Positions 1 through 5,478 of a stretch of 7,657 bases of DNA are shown one piece after another. The translations under genes were made by a program, and so were the position numbers. Below the pieces are notes generated by a model that was not told the DNA's origin, did no database searches, and saw only the letters and a list, made by a program, of their open reading frames with translations. The stretch lies in the NCBI GenBank assembly GCA_020356305.1, contig CP070636.1, positions 990,494-998,150 on the forward strand, written 5' to 3'. The DNA comes from Candidatus Bathyarchaeota archaeon (lineage in GTDB: Archaea > Thermoproteota > Bathyarchaeia > Bathyarchaeales > Bathyarchaeaceae). Position 1 is the first letter of the stretch. Each line of letters starts with the position of its first letter.

Positions 1-1
1 A

Positions 2-103
2 ACTGAGGACGTAAAGAAGGCAACTAAGAAGGGCAAGAAGGTAGCTAAGAAGGGCAAGAAGGTAGCTAAGAAGGGCAAGAAGGTAGCTAAGAAGGGCAAA
101 TAG
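2..103 (+). CDS. 3' end of a protein with a lysine-rich repetitive tail (partial)
   Basis: This is the last 33 codons of a gene that begins before the window; the reading frame starts at base 2 and ends at TAG followed directly by TAA. The visible peptide is almost only Lys, Gly, Val and Ala and repeats the heptad KKGKKVA, preceded by a degenerate TEDVKKAT. Such tails resemble the basic C-terminal tails of histone H1-like or other nucleic-acid-binding proteins, where they bind DNA or RNA non-specifically by charge. The globular part is outside the window, so the family cannot be named. The gene runs convergently toward the ferredoxin gene. The repeat-rich DNA makes the tail length prone to change by slippage. 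Reading frame and stop are clear; the nucleic-acid-binding role is inference from composition. Confidence 0.75.
   Translation, partial: TEDVKKATKKGKKVAKKGKKVAKKGKKVAKKGK
26..100 (+). repeat. 21-bp tandem repeat, about 3.6 copies, inside a lysine-rich tail
   Basis: Three identical 21-bp units run head to tail at 26-46, 47-67 and 68-88, followed by a truncated copy at 89-100 that meets the stop codon. Each unit encodes KKGKKVA. Perfect identity at the DNA level, with no synonymous drift between copies, suggests recent expansion by slippage or unequal recombination. Confidence 0.9.
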
Positions 104-217
104 TAACATCAGATGCGCGTTTAGATCTTTACTTCCAAGATTTTCTCAATTCATACTATGGTGGAAAACCTGCAAGAAGGATAGCCCGGGCGCGTGAAAG
201 CTGTCGTGTGAACGATC

Positions 218-1306
218 TCAAAGGATTTCTTCTAGAGAAATGCCTCGGCTCTCAGCTCTTTCCTTCCTCCATTCTTCTATGTCGCGAGGAGGCGGCGAAA
301 TCTGATCTTCCGGGTTTCTCACCAAGGCCATCGCCTCGGAAGGGCACGCCATCGCACACTGACCACATCCAACGCAGCGCTTTAGATCCACATGCGATAC
401 TTCATCTGCAAGTGACGGTGCACCGAATTGGCAACGCTCCACACAGGTCCCACAGCCTGTGCACATTTCTGGATCTACCTTGGCAAAGAAGTCGGACTTA
501 GCCACGGAGTTTTCTATGCCTAATTGGGAGATGCCACGCATAATTCCGCAGCAACAGGTACAGCAGTTGCAGATAAAAGAGTGTCCTTCACGAACATGAG
601 TTGAGGAGTGAATCAAACCGGCCTCTTCAGTCTCCCGCAGGATTTGCAGAGCCTCTTCCTTCGTGAGAACTCTAGTGTTCGGGCCATCTTCAAACGCTCC
701 TTCCTTTGGCGCGAACCACAGACAGACCTCCACAGGATATTTGCAGGGCTGATCCGTCAACGCTTTCTGCACCCTGCAGATGCACTTCCCAACTGCAAAG
801 GATTTGGCCTTGTTCAGCAACGCGGAGGCCTGCTCATACGGAAAGACTTTCACTTCGACGGGGATACTCTTCTCCACTGGAATAACTTTAAAAATTGAAG
901 GCGGCTCGTTGAACAGCACCTCTCCCAAGGCTGGGTAATATTCTTCAAACAAATGAGCTAGTTCTTTATCAAGCCTGCTCATTTGCTCCTCATAAACGCC
1001 CACCATAAACGGCATGAGAGAAAATCTTCGTTGTTCTCCTTCGCCGGTGGCTCTGATTTGCCCTTTCTGCACCATGACCTCCAAGAGTGCTCTAGTCTTG
1101 GCCGGATCTCGATCGGTTCTGAGGGCAATTTGTACTGCACTTTCCGGAGTTAACCGCATCTCAGAGGCAAGCGCTGCTTCCTCAGGAGTATAGATTTTGG
1201 CCAGAATCTTCAACTCAACGCCGCTTTCAGTTTTCGGAAATCCATTAGGGATTGCATCGAGTCGCCGGGCCAGTTTCTTATAAACACTCTGATCCAAGTT
1301 GACCAT
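218..1306 (-). CDS. Cys-rich double 4Fe-4S ferredoxin-type protein with N-terminal winged-helix-like region
   Basis: The 362-residue product belongs to a family of soluble iron-sulfur proteins found in anaerobic bacteria and archaea; no reaction is established that I know of. Residues 30-100 look like a small helical or winged-helix module. A middle module carries CxC at 175/177, C188 and C195, then the dense run CNCCTCCCG at 246-254. The C-terminal part has two classical CxxCxxCxxxC ferredoxin motifs, C282/285/288/292 and C311/314/317/321, which would bind two [4Fe-4S] clusters. The first motif is followed by Gln where Pro is usual. No signal peptide or membrane segment is present, so it is cytoplasmic, presumably an electron carrier or redox-linked adaptor. 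The ATG at 1306 is preceded by GGAGAG almost touching it, suggesting a short leader. Family membership is confident; function is open. Confidence 0.88.
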   Translation of the reverse strand: MVNLDQSVYKKLARRLDAIPNGFPKTESGVELKILAKIYTPEEAALASEMRLTPESAVQIALRTDRDPAKTRALLEVMVQKGQIRATGEGEQRRFSLMPFMVGVYEEQMSRLDKELAHLFEEYYPALGEVLFNEPPSIFKVIPVEKSIPVEVKVFPYEQASALLNKAKSFAVGKCICRVQKALTDQPCKYPVEVCLWFAPKEGAFEDGPNTRVLTKEEALQILRETEEAGLIHSSTHVREGHSFICNCCTCCCGIMRGISQLGIENSVAKSDFFAKVDPEMCTGCGTCVERCQFGAPSLADEVSHVDLKRCVGCGQCAMACPSEAMALVRNPEDQISPPPRDIEEWRKERAESRGISLEEIL

Positions 1307-1330
1307 CTCTCCAGCTCATTGTCGACTTGC

Positions 1331-1346
1331 TACGTCATTTATTCCT
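1331..1346 (-). promoter_or_regulatory. Possible promoter of the ferredoxin gene with an ATGACGTA half-site
   Basis: Read on the minus strand, GGAATAAATGACGTA lies 25-40 bp before the ATG at 1306. The AATAAAT part could serve as a weak TATA box for a short-leader transcript. ATGACGTA (1338-1331) equals one half of the palindrome found at the promoters near 4743 and 5486, in a similar position next to the AT-rich box; the other half is not conserved. An alternative TATA-like stretch, GATTTTAAG, lies further upstream around 1366. Confidence 0.3.
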
Positions 1347-1496
1347 TGCGCATACATGCTCTTAAAATCTCGCATGCGCCAACCAGTGATGTTGGTGATT
1401 GATTTTCCGAGGAATCCAAAAAGTCACCAAAAGGGTAGAATTGCAATGTACGCATTTTTGAATAGTTTCGGTTTTCTAATGTGCGCGCGATTCTCG

Positions 1497-1598
1497 TCAA
1501 GCGTTTTTATTCGCAACTATTTCAACCTCACGTGGATATCGGATCTCAAAGACAGAGCACTTAACTAAACTCCCTTCTTTTTTCTTGCGTGAACCCAT
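1497..1598 (-). CDS. Possible 33-aa small protein (doubtful)
   Basis: The ATG at 1598 opens a short frame whose product begins MGSRKKKEG and continues with a plausible mixed-charge, beta-like segment around SVFEIRYPREVEIVANKNA. It fills part of an otherwise gene-free gap. Its upstream region has no ribosome binding site; the AT-rich stretch 1655-1667 read on the minus strand (TTTAAATATAT) could act as a TATA box at a workable distance. I do not recognise the protein. The peptide does not look like a random translation, but 33 codons can arise by chance. Judge it only by conservation in related genomes. Confidence 0.22.
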   Translation of the reverse strand: MGSRKKKEGSLVKCSVFEIRYPREVEIVANKNA

Positions 1599-1631
1599 AG
1601 AAAGAAGAACGAACAATTTGCGCATGTGCCT

Positions 1632-1656
1632 TGTTGCTGTTGTGTCACAGTCACAT
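1632..1656 (+). promoter_or_regulatory. 25-bp shared regulatory element, copy 1
   Basis: This 25-bp stretch, with the core TGTGTCACAGTCACAT, recurs at 6690-6714 on the opposite strand with one difference (the base between TGTG and CACA). It ends 3 bp before the TTTAAAAG TATA box at 1660-1667, and the same spacing holds at the bacterioferritin promoter, so 33 of 36 bases match when the TATA boxes are included. The centre is a 9-bp palindrome, TGTG-N-CACA. A position directly upstream of the TATA box fits an activator or a repressor that interferes with TFB/TBP binding. Confidence 0.75.
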
Positions 1657-1667
1657 ATATTTAAAAG
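1656..1667 (+). promoter_or_regulatory. TATA box of the small membrane protein gene
   Basis: TATATTTAAAAG is a strong archaeal TATA box. It predicts a transcript start near 1688 and a leader of about 30 nt that carries the ribosome binding site at 1704-1711. Confidence 0.7.
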
Positions 1668-1703
1668 TGTGTAATCCAAAATCGGCACCATATCTACAAT
1701 TAT

Positions 1704-1711
1704 GGAGGTGA
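1704..1711 (+). promoter_or_regulatory. Strong ribosome binding site deciding the start at 1720
   Basis: GGAGGTGA is fully complementary to the archaeal 16S 3' tail and is 8 bases from ATG 1720. It overlaps the alternative ATG 1702, which argues against that earlier start. Confidence 0.75.
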
Positions 1712-1719
1712 AAAGAAAA

Positions 1720-1896
1720 ATGGGATACGCAAAACCGGTTTTGATTATTGTCGGAATAATCACTTTATTAATGGGAATTCTGGGCTTGGTTCCAGACCTG
1801 GAGATGGGGACAGAACCAGCGTGGCACGCAGCCGTCAAAATAATCATTGGCCTAGTTGCGATAGCTGTAGGCGTGATGGAAACGACAAAAGCATAA
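1720..1896 (+). CDS. Small two-helix membrane protein, 58 aa
   Basis: The product has two hydrophobic helices, roughly residues 6-24 and 36-53, separated by a short loop containing PDLEMGTEPAW, so both ends probably lie on the same side of the membrane. I do not recognise a named family; small archaeal hypothetical proteins of this shape are common. An upstream in-frame ATG at 1702 would give 64 residues, but it overlaps a full GGAGGTGA ribosome binding site (1704-1711) that sits 8 bases before the ATG at 1720, so 1720 is the better start. The gene stands alone between divergent and convergent neighbours. Its promoter shares a 25-bp element and the leader sequence TTATGGAGGTGAAA with the ferritin/zinc-ribbon locus 5 kb away, hinting at a role in the same stress or metal response. 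That role is inference only. Confidence 0.8.
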   Translation: MGYAKPVLIIVGIITLLMGILGLVPDLEMGTEPAWHAAVKIIIGLVAIAVGVMETTKA

Positions 1897-1962
1897 ACTT
1901 GCGCTCAATAGAAGCAGAGAACCTATGAAAAGTGTGCACGAGGCGAATCCGTTTAACACGAT

Positions 1963-2040
1963 TGGTGGGCCGGGCCGGATTTGAACCGGCGATCTTCGCC
2001 GCGTGAGGGCGACGTCTTAGCCGAGCTGGACTACCGGCCC
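1963..2040 (-). tRNA. tRNA-Val (anticodon CAC), CCA encoded
   Basis: Read on the minus strand from 2040, the sequence folds as a complete cloverleaf. A perfect 7-bp acceptor stem pairs GGGCCGG with CCGGCCC, a short D stem follows, and a 5-bp anticodon stem TCGCC/GGCGA encloses the 7-base loop CTCACGC. The T arm is GCCGG-TTCAAAT-CCGGC. The discriminator base is A (1966) and CCA is encoded (1965-1963). The anticodon CAC reads the valine codon GUG. There is no intron. I see no clear TATA box within 50 bp upstream and no strong T-run downstream. Confidence 0.95.
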
Positions 2041-2189
2041 ATGTGGTCGACACCGAAAACCAGTTGGTGGAATGCTATTGAATTGGGAGATGTCGGCATT
2101 GTGTATTCTTGTATCTTTAACCTTGCACTTCTAAAAACTTTTGTGGAGTTTGATCCTCTGCAGCATCTTTTAGGTAACAGAGAGGGAAA

Positions 2190-2215
2190 TGCGCGTTTAC
2201 AGATGGGTACGCGCA
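2190..2215. repeat. 7-bp inverted repeat upstream of the Lrp-like gene
   Basis: TGCGCGT (2190-2196) and ACGCGCA (2209-2215) are perfect inverted copies separated by 12 bases, so their centres are about 19 bp (nearly two helical turns) apart. They lie about 16 bp before the TATA box of the regulator gene. This geometry fits a dimeric regulator site, possibly autoregulatory. Confidence 0.4.
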
Positions 2216-2230
2216 ACTATTAAATCCACG

Positions 2231-2243
2231 GTAAATATATAAT
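2231..2243 (+). promoter_or_regulatory. TATA box of the Lrp-like regulator gene; transcript probably leaderless
   Basis: TAAATATATAATA is centred about 23 bp before the ATG at 2260, so transcription should begin at or within a few bases of the start codon. No good ribosome binding site is visible (only GTGA at 2250-2253), which agrees with leaderless translation. Confidence 0.65.
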
Positions 2244-2259
2244 AAAAAAGTGAAGAGAA

Positions 2260-2769
2260 ATGAAAGAAATTGAAAAAAAACTGCTATTTGAATTGTTGAA
2301 GAATTCTAAAAGAAGTGACCGAGAGTTGGCCAAGGTTCTCAGCGTTTCTCAGCCCACTATTACTCGGAGGAGAAAAGCTTTGGAGAAGACTGCGATTGAA
2401 GAATACACTATTATTCCAAAGTGGGAAAGCCTTGGATACGAGATAGCTGCCTTCACCTTTTTCAAACTAGCCTTAGCAAGCGTTGGGTCAGCTGGAGAAG
2501 AGGAGAAGAACCAGAGACTTCAACTAGCAAGAGAATGGCTCATGAAGCTTCCCAACATCATTTTTGCCACTAAAGGCGAAGGGATGGGCATGAACATAAT
2601 GACCATCTCTTTCCACAAGTCGTATACGGATTACATGAATCTCCTGTCAGATTTTCGTCAAAAGTGGATACAGATTCTTCGTGACATTCAATCCTTTGTC
2701 GTTAGTCTTGCACAGAAACCCGCGTGGAAGCCCTTGTCTCTAAGATATCTCGGAGACGCAGTTGAGTAG
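2260..2769 (+). CDS. Lrp/AsnC-type winged-helix transcriptional regulator
   Basis: The 169-residue product opens with an AsnC-type helix-turn-helix: helix 1 at about 2-15, helix 2 at SDRELAKVLSV (19-29) and the recognition helix SQPTITRRRKALEK (30-43). After the wing (EEYTIIPKW) comes a ferredoxin-like alpha/beta region (about 60-140) resembling the effector-binding half of Lrp proteins, including a strand FATKGEGMGMNIMTISF (102-118). It lacks an obvious classical RAM signature. Lrp proteins bind DNA as dimers or higher assemblies and often sense amino acids; the ligand and targets here are unknown. It is a single gene with its own promoter and converges on eL40 with 36 bp between stops. An inverted repeat upstream may be its own operator. 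The regulator class is confident; the effector domain assignment is moderate. Confidence 0.85.
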   Translation: MKEIEKKLLFELLKNSKRSDRELAKVLSVSQPTITRRRKALEKTAIEEYTIIPKWESLGYEIAAFTFFKLALASVGSAGEEEKNQRLQLAREWLMKLPNIIFATKGEGMGMNIMTISFHKSYTDYMNLLSDFRQKWIQILRDIQSFVVSLAQKPAWKPLSLRYLGDAVE

Positions 2770-2775
2770 CACCCA

Positions 2776-2804
2776 CCTAGTACACGCTAGGGAATAAAAT
2801 CTAG
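2776..2804. terminator. Possible shared terminator between convergent Lrp-like and eL40 genes
   Basis: The short gap between the two stop codons contains CCTAG-TACACG-CTAGG (2776-2791), a 5-bp hairpin, followed by an A-rich stretch that reads TTTTATT on the minus strand just after eL40. Both features are weak, but the position between convergent genes is right. Confidence 0.3.
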
Positions 2805-2805
2805 A

Positions 2806-2985
2806 TCAACGAACGAGTTCTCGCTTCTTCCACCGCAAGTTTTTGCTCCTACATTTTCTACATTTAGCAGCACTGGAAGCATTTCGGGCGCCACATTCTC
2901 GACAAATCTTCATGTAGAGCCTATGCTTCTGAGCGATGGCCTTTTTCAAGGGATCTGTGATCGGCACAGCACTAAGCCTCTTCAT
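2806..2985 (-). CDS. rpl40e: Large ribosomal subunit protein eL40
   Basis: This 59-residue gene encodes the small zinc-binding eL40 protein of the 50S subunit, shared by archaea and eukaryotes (there fused to ubiquitin). The four zinc ligands are C28 and C31 in KICRECGARN and C42 and C45 in AAKCRKCRSKNLRWKK, framed by the usual very basic C-terminal end. The N-terminal stretch DPLKKAIAQKHRLYMKIC also fits the family. Length is normal for an archaeal eL40. The ATG at 2985 lies 5 bases after the stop codon of sucD on the same strand and has no clear ribosome binding site, so translation is probably coupled to sucD. Linkage of a ribosomal gene to a central-metabolism gene suggests growth-rate-linked expression, which is inference. 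Confidence 0.93.
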   Translation of the reverse strand: MKRLSAVPITDPLKKAIAQKHRLYMKICRECGARNASSAAKCRKCRSKNLRWKKRELVR

Positions 2986-2990
2986 TCGAG

Positions 2991-3905
2991 TTAGCTAGAT
3001 TTCAGTTCGGCCCCGCCAAATATACCTTTTGCTCTGAGGCTTTCGACCAACATTTTCGCTACGTCGCTGGGTTTTCCAGCGACCTTGACACCAGCTTCCT
3101 TGAAAGCTTCAACCTTGCTCTCAGCTGTTCCCGCTCGACCTATAATAATTGCGCCGGCATGCCCCATTCTTCTTCCCGGAGGCGCGGTTCTGCCAGCTAT
3201 GAAGGCAACTACGGGCTTGGTGTAATCTTCAATGCTTATGAATTCCGCTGCTTGTTCTTCCATGTTTCCTCCTATCTCACCAATCAACACAACTGAATCA
3301 GTATGCTCGTCCTTCTCAAACTTTCTGAGAACCTCCGCAAAGCTCAAGCCAACAACGGGGTCTCCACCTAACCCCACGCATGTAGATTGGCCCAGCCTCT
3401 TATTGGAAAGCCCACTAGCAATCTCGTAGGTGAGGGTTCCGCTTCGTGAGGCGATACCCACGGTTCCCGGCCTGAAAACGTGACCAGGCATTATCCCGAG
3501 CTTACACTCGCCGGGCGTTATGATACCTGGCGTGTTAGGGCCAATCACAACTGCCCCACGTCGTCTCGCGTAAGCCATAACTTGTAGAGTGTCCTTCACT
3601 GGAAGGTGTTCAGTGATGATTACAAGGGTCTTCAACCCAGCTTCAAGAGCTTCAAAAGCAGCGTCAGCCGCGAAGCGAGCTGGAACAAAAATGACGGAGG
3701 CTTCTGCCTCGTGAGTTTCCAAGGCTTCTTCCACCGTGTCATAGACCGGTAAGTTGCCGTTGATCACCTGCCCTCCCTTTCCAGGAGTCACTCCTGCAAC
3801 TATTTTTGTGCCATACTCAACCATGAGTTTTGTATGGAACAAGCCCTGTTTTCCAGTTGCGCCTTGAACTATCGCATGGGTATCCTTGTCAACCAGTATG
3901 CACAC
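2991..3905 (-). CDS. sucD: Succinate-CoA ligase alpha subunit
   Basis: The alpha subunit of succinyl-CoA synthetase interconverts succinyl-CoA and succinate with formation of ATP or GTP, in the citric acid cycle or its reverse. From the GTG start the product has 304 residues. The N-terminal Rossmann domain shows GATGKQG and VTPGKGG for CoA binding. [26 protein letters not shown] and GLGGDP follow, and GHAGAII carries the phospho-accepting His (249 from GTG 3905; 255 from the TTG at 3923). Thr replaces the Cys found in the GPNCPG of E. coli. I prefer GTG 3905 over TTG 3923: it matches the E. coli N-terminus (ILVDKDT against ILIDKNT), and GAGGAAGG at 3921-3914 lies 8 bases upstream. No beta subunit (sucC) lies beside it, unlike the usual sucCD pair; the sequence upstream of its promoter belongs to an unrelated gene. 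Confidence 0.95.
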   Translation of the reverse strand: MCILVDKDTHAIVQGATGKQGLFHTKLMVEYGTKIVAGVTPGKGGQVINGNLPVYDTVEEALETHEAEASVIFVPARFAADAAFEALEAGLKTLVIITEHLPVKDTLQVMAYARRRGAVVIGPNTPGIITPGECKLGIMPGHVFRPGTVGIASRSGTLTYEIASGLSNKRLGQSTCVGLGGDPVVGLSFAEVLRKFEKDEHTDSVVLIGEIGGNMEEQAAEFISIEDYTKPVVAFIAGRTAPPGRRMGHAGAIIIGRAGTAESKVEAFKEAGVKVAGKPSDVAKMLVESLRAKGIFGGAELKSS

Positions 3906-3960
3906 TTGCGTGGCCTTCCTCAATGGATGGGGTTTCGTCTCAAGGATTAGCAGTCCTTGC

Positions 3961-3967
3961 TTATATA
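3961..3967 (-). promoter_or_regulatory. TATA box of the sucD-eL40 operon
   Basis: TATATAA on the minus strand predicts a transcript start near 3939. That gives a leader of roughly 33 nt to GTG 3905, long enough for the ribosome binding site at 3921-3914, but only about 15 nt to the TTG at 3923. Confidence 0.65.
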
Positions 3968-4141
3968 GTCATAAATCTTTTCTTCTGTTTTTTCCCAAGA
4001 AAGATAGTTTGCTAAATTCTAATACTGTTTGGATGTCTTTTTTGTAGGGCAAGTTGACTTGGCTTTTCTTCTGCGTGTGGAGCCAGAAAAAGGATGAGTT
4101 GTTATGTATGCATAGACGCTTTCATGAGTTCTTGCAGCTAT

Positions 4142-4588
4142 CTATAGAACCCCTGCCGCTCTCAAGAACTGTAACATTGAAGCCATTGCAACGGTCGTTT
4201 GAGCTACTAAAACGTATTTGTTCTCAGCCAATTCTTTGATGCTATCAATTCCGAAGGCCCTTTTTAGCAGGGAAGCATCCCCATCAGAGATTCCCGAGAT
4301 TGTTGAGGCCGACTTCTTTGCCAGATCTTCATATACCTTTGATTCGAAGGTTCTGTCTTGAACCTGCTCAGAACACTCGGATAAGCAATTGATTCCTTGG
4401 GCAAGCTTTACGTACTTGTTCGTGGCAAGGTCTTCAACTGTTTCAATTCCGAACGCCTTTTTCAGGTCTGCTGCGTCTGATTCGCTGACTCCGCTTATTG
4501 AAGATACAGGTGCCTTGACCAGTTCTTCTATGCTTTTGTCTTCATAGTCCTTGTCGTAAAACTTCACGATGAATCCAGATTTTTCCAT
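4142..4588 (-). CDS. Protein with two tandem helix-hairpin-helix-like repeats
   Basis: The 148-residue product contains an internal duplication: residues 27-64 and 93-130 align without gaps, 21 of 38 positions identical, 66 residues apart. Each copy reads like SSISGVSESDAADLKKAFGI followed by a helix ending in NKYV.LAQ. The SGVSESDAxxLKKAFGI pattern resembles helix-hairpin-helix modules of the kind found in DUF4332-like and topoisomerase/RadA N-terminal domains, which contact DNA non-sequence-specifically or mediate protein contacts. The N-terminal 26 residues are acidic and the C-terminal tail (AMASMLQFLRAAGVL) is hydrophobic and helical. Two Cys (C68, C72) sit in the linker. There is no signal peptide. 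The start has AGGGGTAGAT upstream as a fair ribosome binding site. I do not recognise a named protein; function is unknown, DNA binding is possible. Confidence 0.8.
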   Translation of the reverse strand: MEKSGFIVKFYDKDYEDKSIEELVKAPVSSISGVSESDAADLKKAFGIETVEDLATNKYVKLAQGINCLSECSEQVQDRTFESKVYEDLAKKSASTISGISDGDASLLKRAFGIDSIKELAENKYVLVAQTTVAMASMLQFLRAAGVL

Positions 4589-4635
4589 CTAGATCTACCC
4601 CTAAAACTTCCTTTTTGACTGTCTAATCCCACCAG

Positions 4636-4644
4636 ATTTAAACT
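4636..4644 (-). promoter_or_regulatory. TATA box of the HhH-like repeat protein gene
   Basis: On the minus strand GTTTAAATC is about 50 bp before the ATG at 4588, predicting a leader of about 25 nt that includes the AGGGGT ribosome binding site. Confidence 0.5.
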
Positions 4645-4735
4645 TTGTCTACAGATTTGGTGAACAGATTCGAAGATCTCCCTTTATGAATGATGCACGT
4701 GTTGAGAATGAACTGCGCGCGCATGTAGCGCAAGG

Positions 4736-4756
4736 CTAAAATATGACGTACGTCAT
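4736..4756 (+). promoter_or_regulatory. TATA box plus palindromic operator, copy 1 (molybdopterin protein gene)
   Basis: The TATA box TAAAATAT runs directly into the perfect 14-bp palindrome ATGACGTACGTCAT (4743-4756). The 21-bp stretch matches 19 of 21 bases with the promoter at 5479-5499. A protein bound here would cover the downstream side of the TATA box and the initiation region, the usual place for archaeal repressors. Predicted transcript start is near 4765, giving a short leader to ATG 4793. Confidence 0.75.
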
Positions 4757-4792
4757 TTTCACTGTGACTTGTAGGATGTTGGAAAGCTGGAA

Positions 4793-5362
4793 ATGAAAAG
4801 AATTGTGCTTCTGATAATCTTGTTGGCACTCGCTTTTGGAGTAATTGGTATTGTATCTTTAGCCGGATTTTTCGATTTTCTGAGTCCTGCAGCCTCCGAA
4901 GGTCCTGAAGAATCAGAATGGCATTTGCTGGTAGACGGTTTCGTTCATTATTCCTTGAACCTGACCTTTGAGGAACTTGTGGCTATGCCGAGGAGCACGG
5001 TTGATGCCGAACTCATTTGTGTGGACGCCCCCGCACACGTTCTGGCCAAAAGAAACTGGACTGGAGTCAGGCTTGGCGCTATATTGGAAAGGGCTGAAGT
5101 CTCGTCGGAGGCAGTGAAGATCGCTTTCTACGCTGCAGATGGTTTTTCAACCGATCTGACTGTCACGACAGCCATGCGTGAAGATGTAGTTTTGGCTTAT
5201 GAGACGGATGGCGAGCCCCTGCCTGAAAAACTCCGTTTAGTAGTTCCGGGAAAGTGGGGCTACAAGTGGATAAGCCAACTCGTCCACATCGAGCTTGTCA
5301 ACTACGACTTCAAAGGTTCTTGGGAGAGCAGAGGATACTCAGACTCTGCTGAGATCTCTTAG
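4793..5362 (+). CDS. Exported sulfite-oxidase-fold molybdopterin-dependent oxidoreductase
   Basis: The 189-residue product has an N-terminal hydrophobic segment (residues 4-27) after MKR, then a single Oxidored_molyb (sulfite oxidase / MsrP-YedY fold) domain from about 43 to 185. Family hallmarks are LTFEELVAMP (57-66), the molybdenum-ligand candidate Cys76 in AELICVDAP, W89TGVRLGAIL, ADGFSTDLT (115-123), LAYETDGEPLPEKLRLVVPG (134-153) and the end KGSWESRGYSD (174-184). Such enzymes reduce or oxidise sulfur and nitrogen compounds; the substrate here cannot be told. The leader has no twin arginine, so this looks like a Sec-dependent or membrane-anchored protein, unusual for a cofactor-carrying enzyme. 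It is shorter than MsrP, and no membrane haem partner is encoded nearby. GGAAAG precedes the ATG. The promoter palindrome is shared with the next gene downstream. Confidence 0.87.
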   Translation: MKRIVLLIILLALAFGVIGIVSLAGFFDFLSPAASEGPEESEWHLLVDGFVHYSLNLTFEELVAMPRSTVDAELICVDAPAHVLAKRNWTGVRLGAILERAEVSSEAVKIAFYAADGFSTDLTVTTAMREDVVLAYETDGEPLPEKLRLVVPGKWGYKWISQLVHIELVNYDFKGSWESRGYSDSAEIS

Positions 5363-5478
5363 TTCTTGTTTCATAGTCGATCAAAAAGCTTGCCCCACTT
5401 CACCTGTTAGATGATCACGTGGATTGAGTCTCTGTGTATTTTGAATAACGGAGGGGGAGTGTCGTCGCCCTCAAAGAA

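Larger units (their letters stand above)
1307..1719. other. 413-bp gap between ferredoxin gene and small membrane protein gene
   Basis: This stretch holds the ferredoxin promoter on its left side and the element, TATA box and leader of the membrane protein gene on its right side. The middle (about 1350-1600) contains only the doubtful 33-codon frame on the minus strand. The 89-codon frame on the plus strand starting at 1299 has no promoter, no ribosome binding site and unnatural composition. I see no tRNA fold or convincing C/D-box RNA in it. Confidence 0.6.

Noticed and set aside
113..123. 11-mer ATGCGCGTTTA shared with 2189-2199
   Set aside because: It is short, lies after a stop codon in one place and before a promoter in the other, and lacks the inverted partner at the first site.
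1299..1568. 89-codon plus-strand frame after the ferredoxin start
   Set aside because: No TATA box or ribosome binding site; the composition looks random and it overlaps the ferredoxin promoter.
1963..2040. tRNA-Val as an integration attachment site
   Set aside because: I saw no repeat of the tRNA 3' end and no integrase or mobile gene in the window.
4638..4829. 63-codon minus-strand frame across the divergent promoter region
   Set aside because: It overlaps the palindromic promoter and the start of the molybdopterin gene, and has no expression signals of its own.
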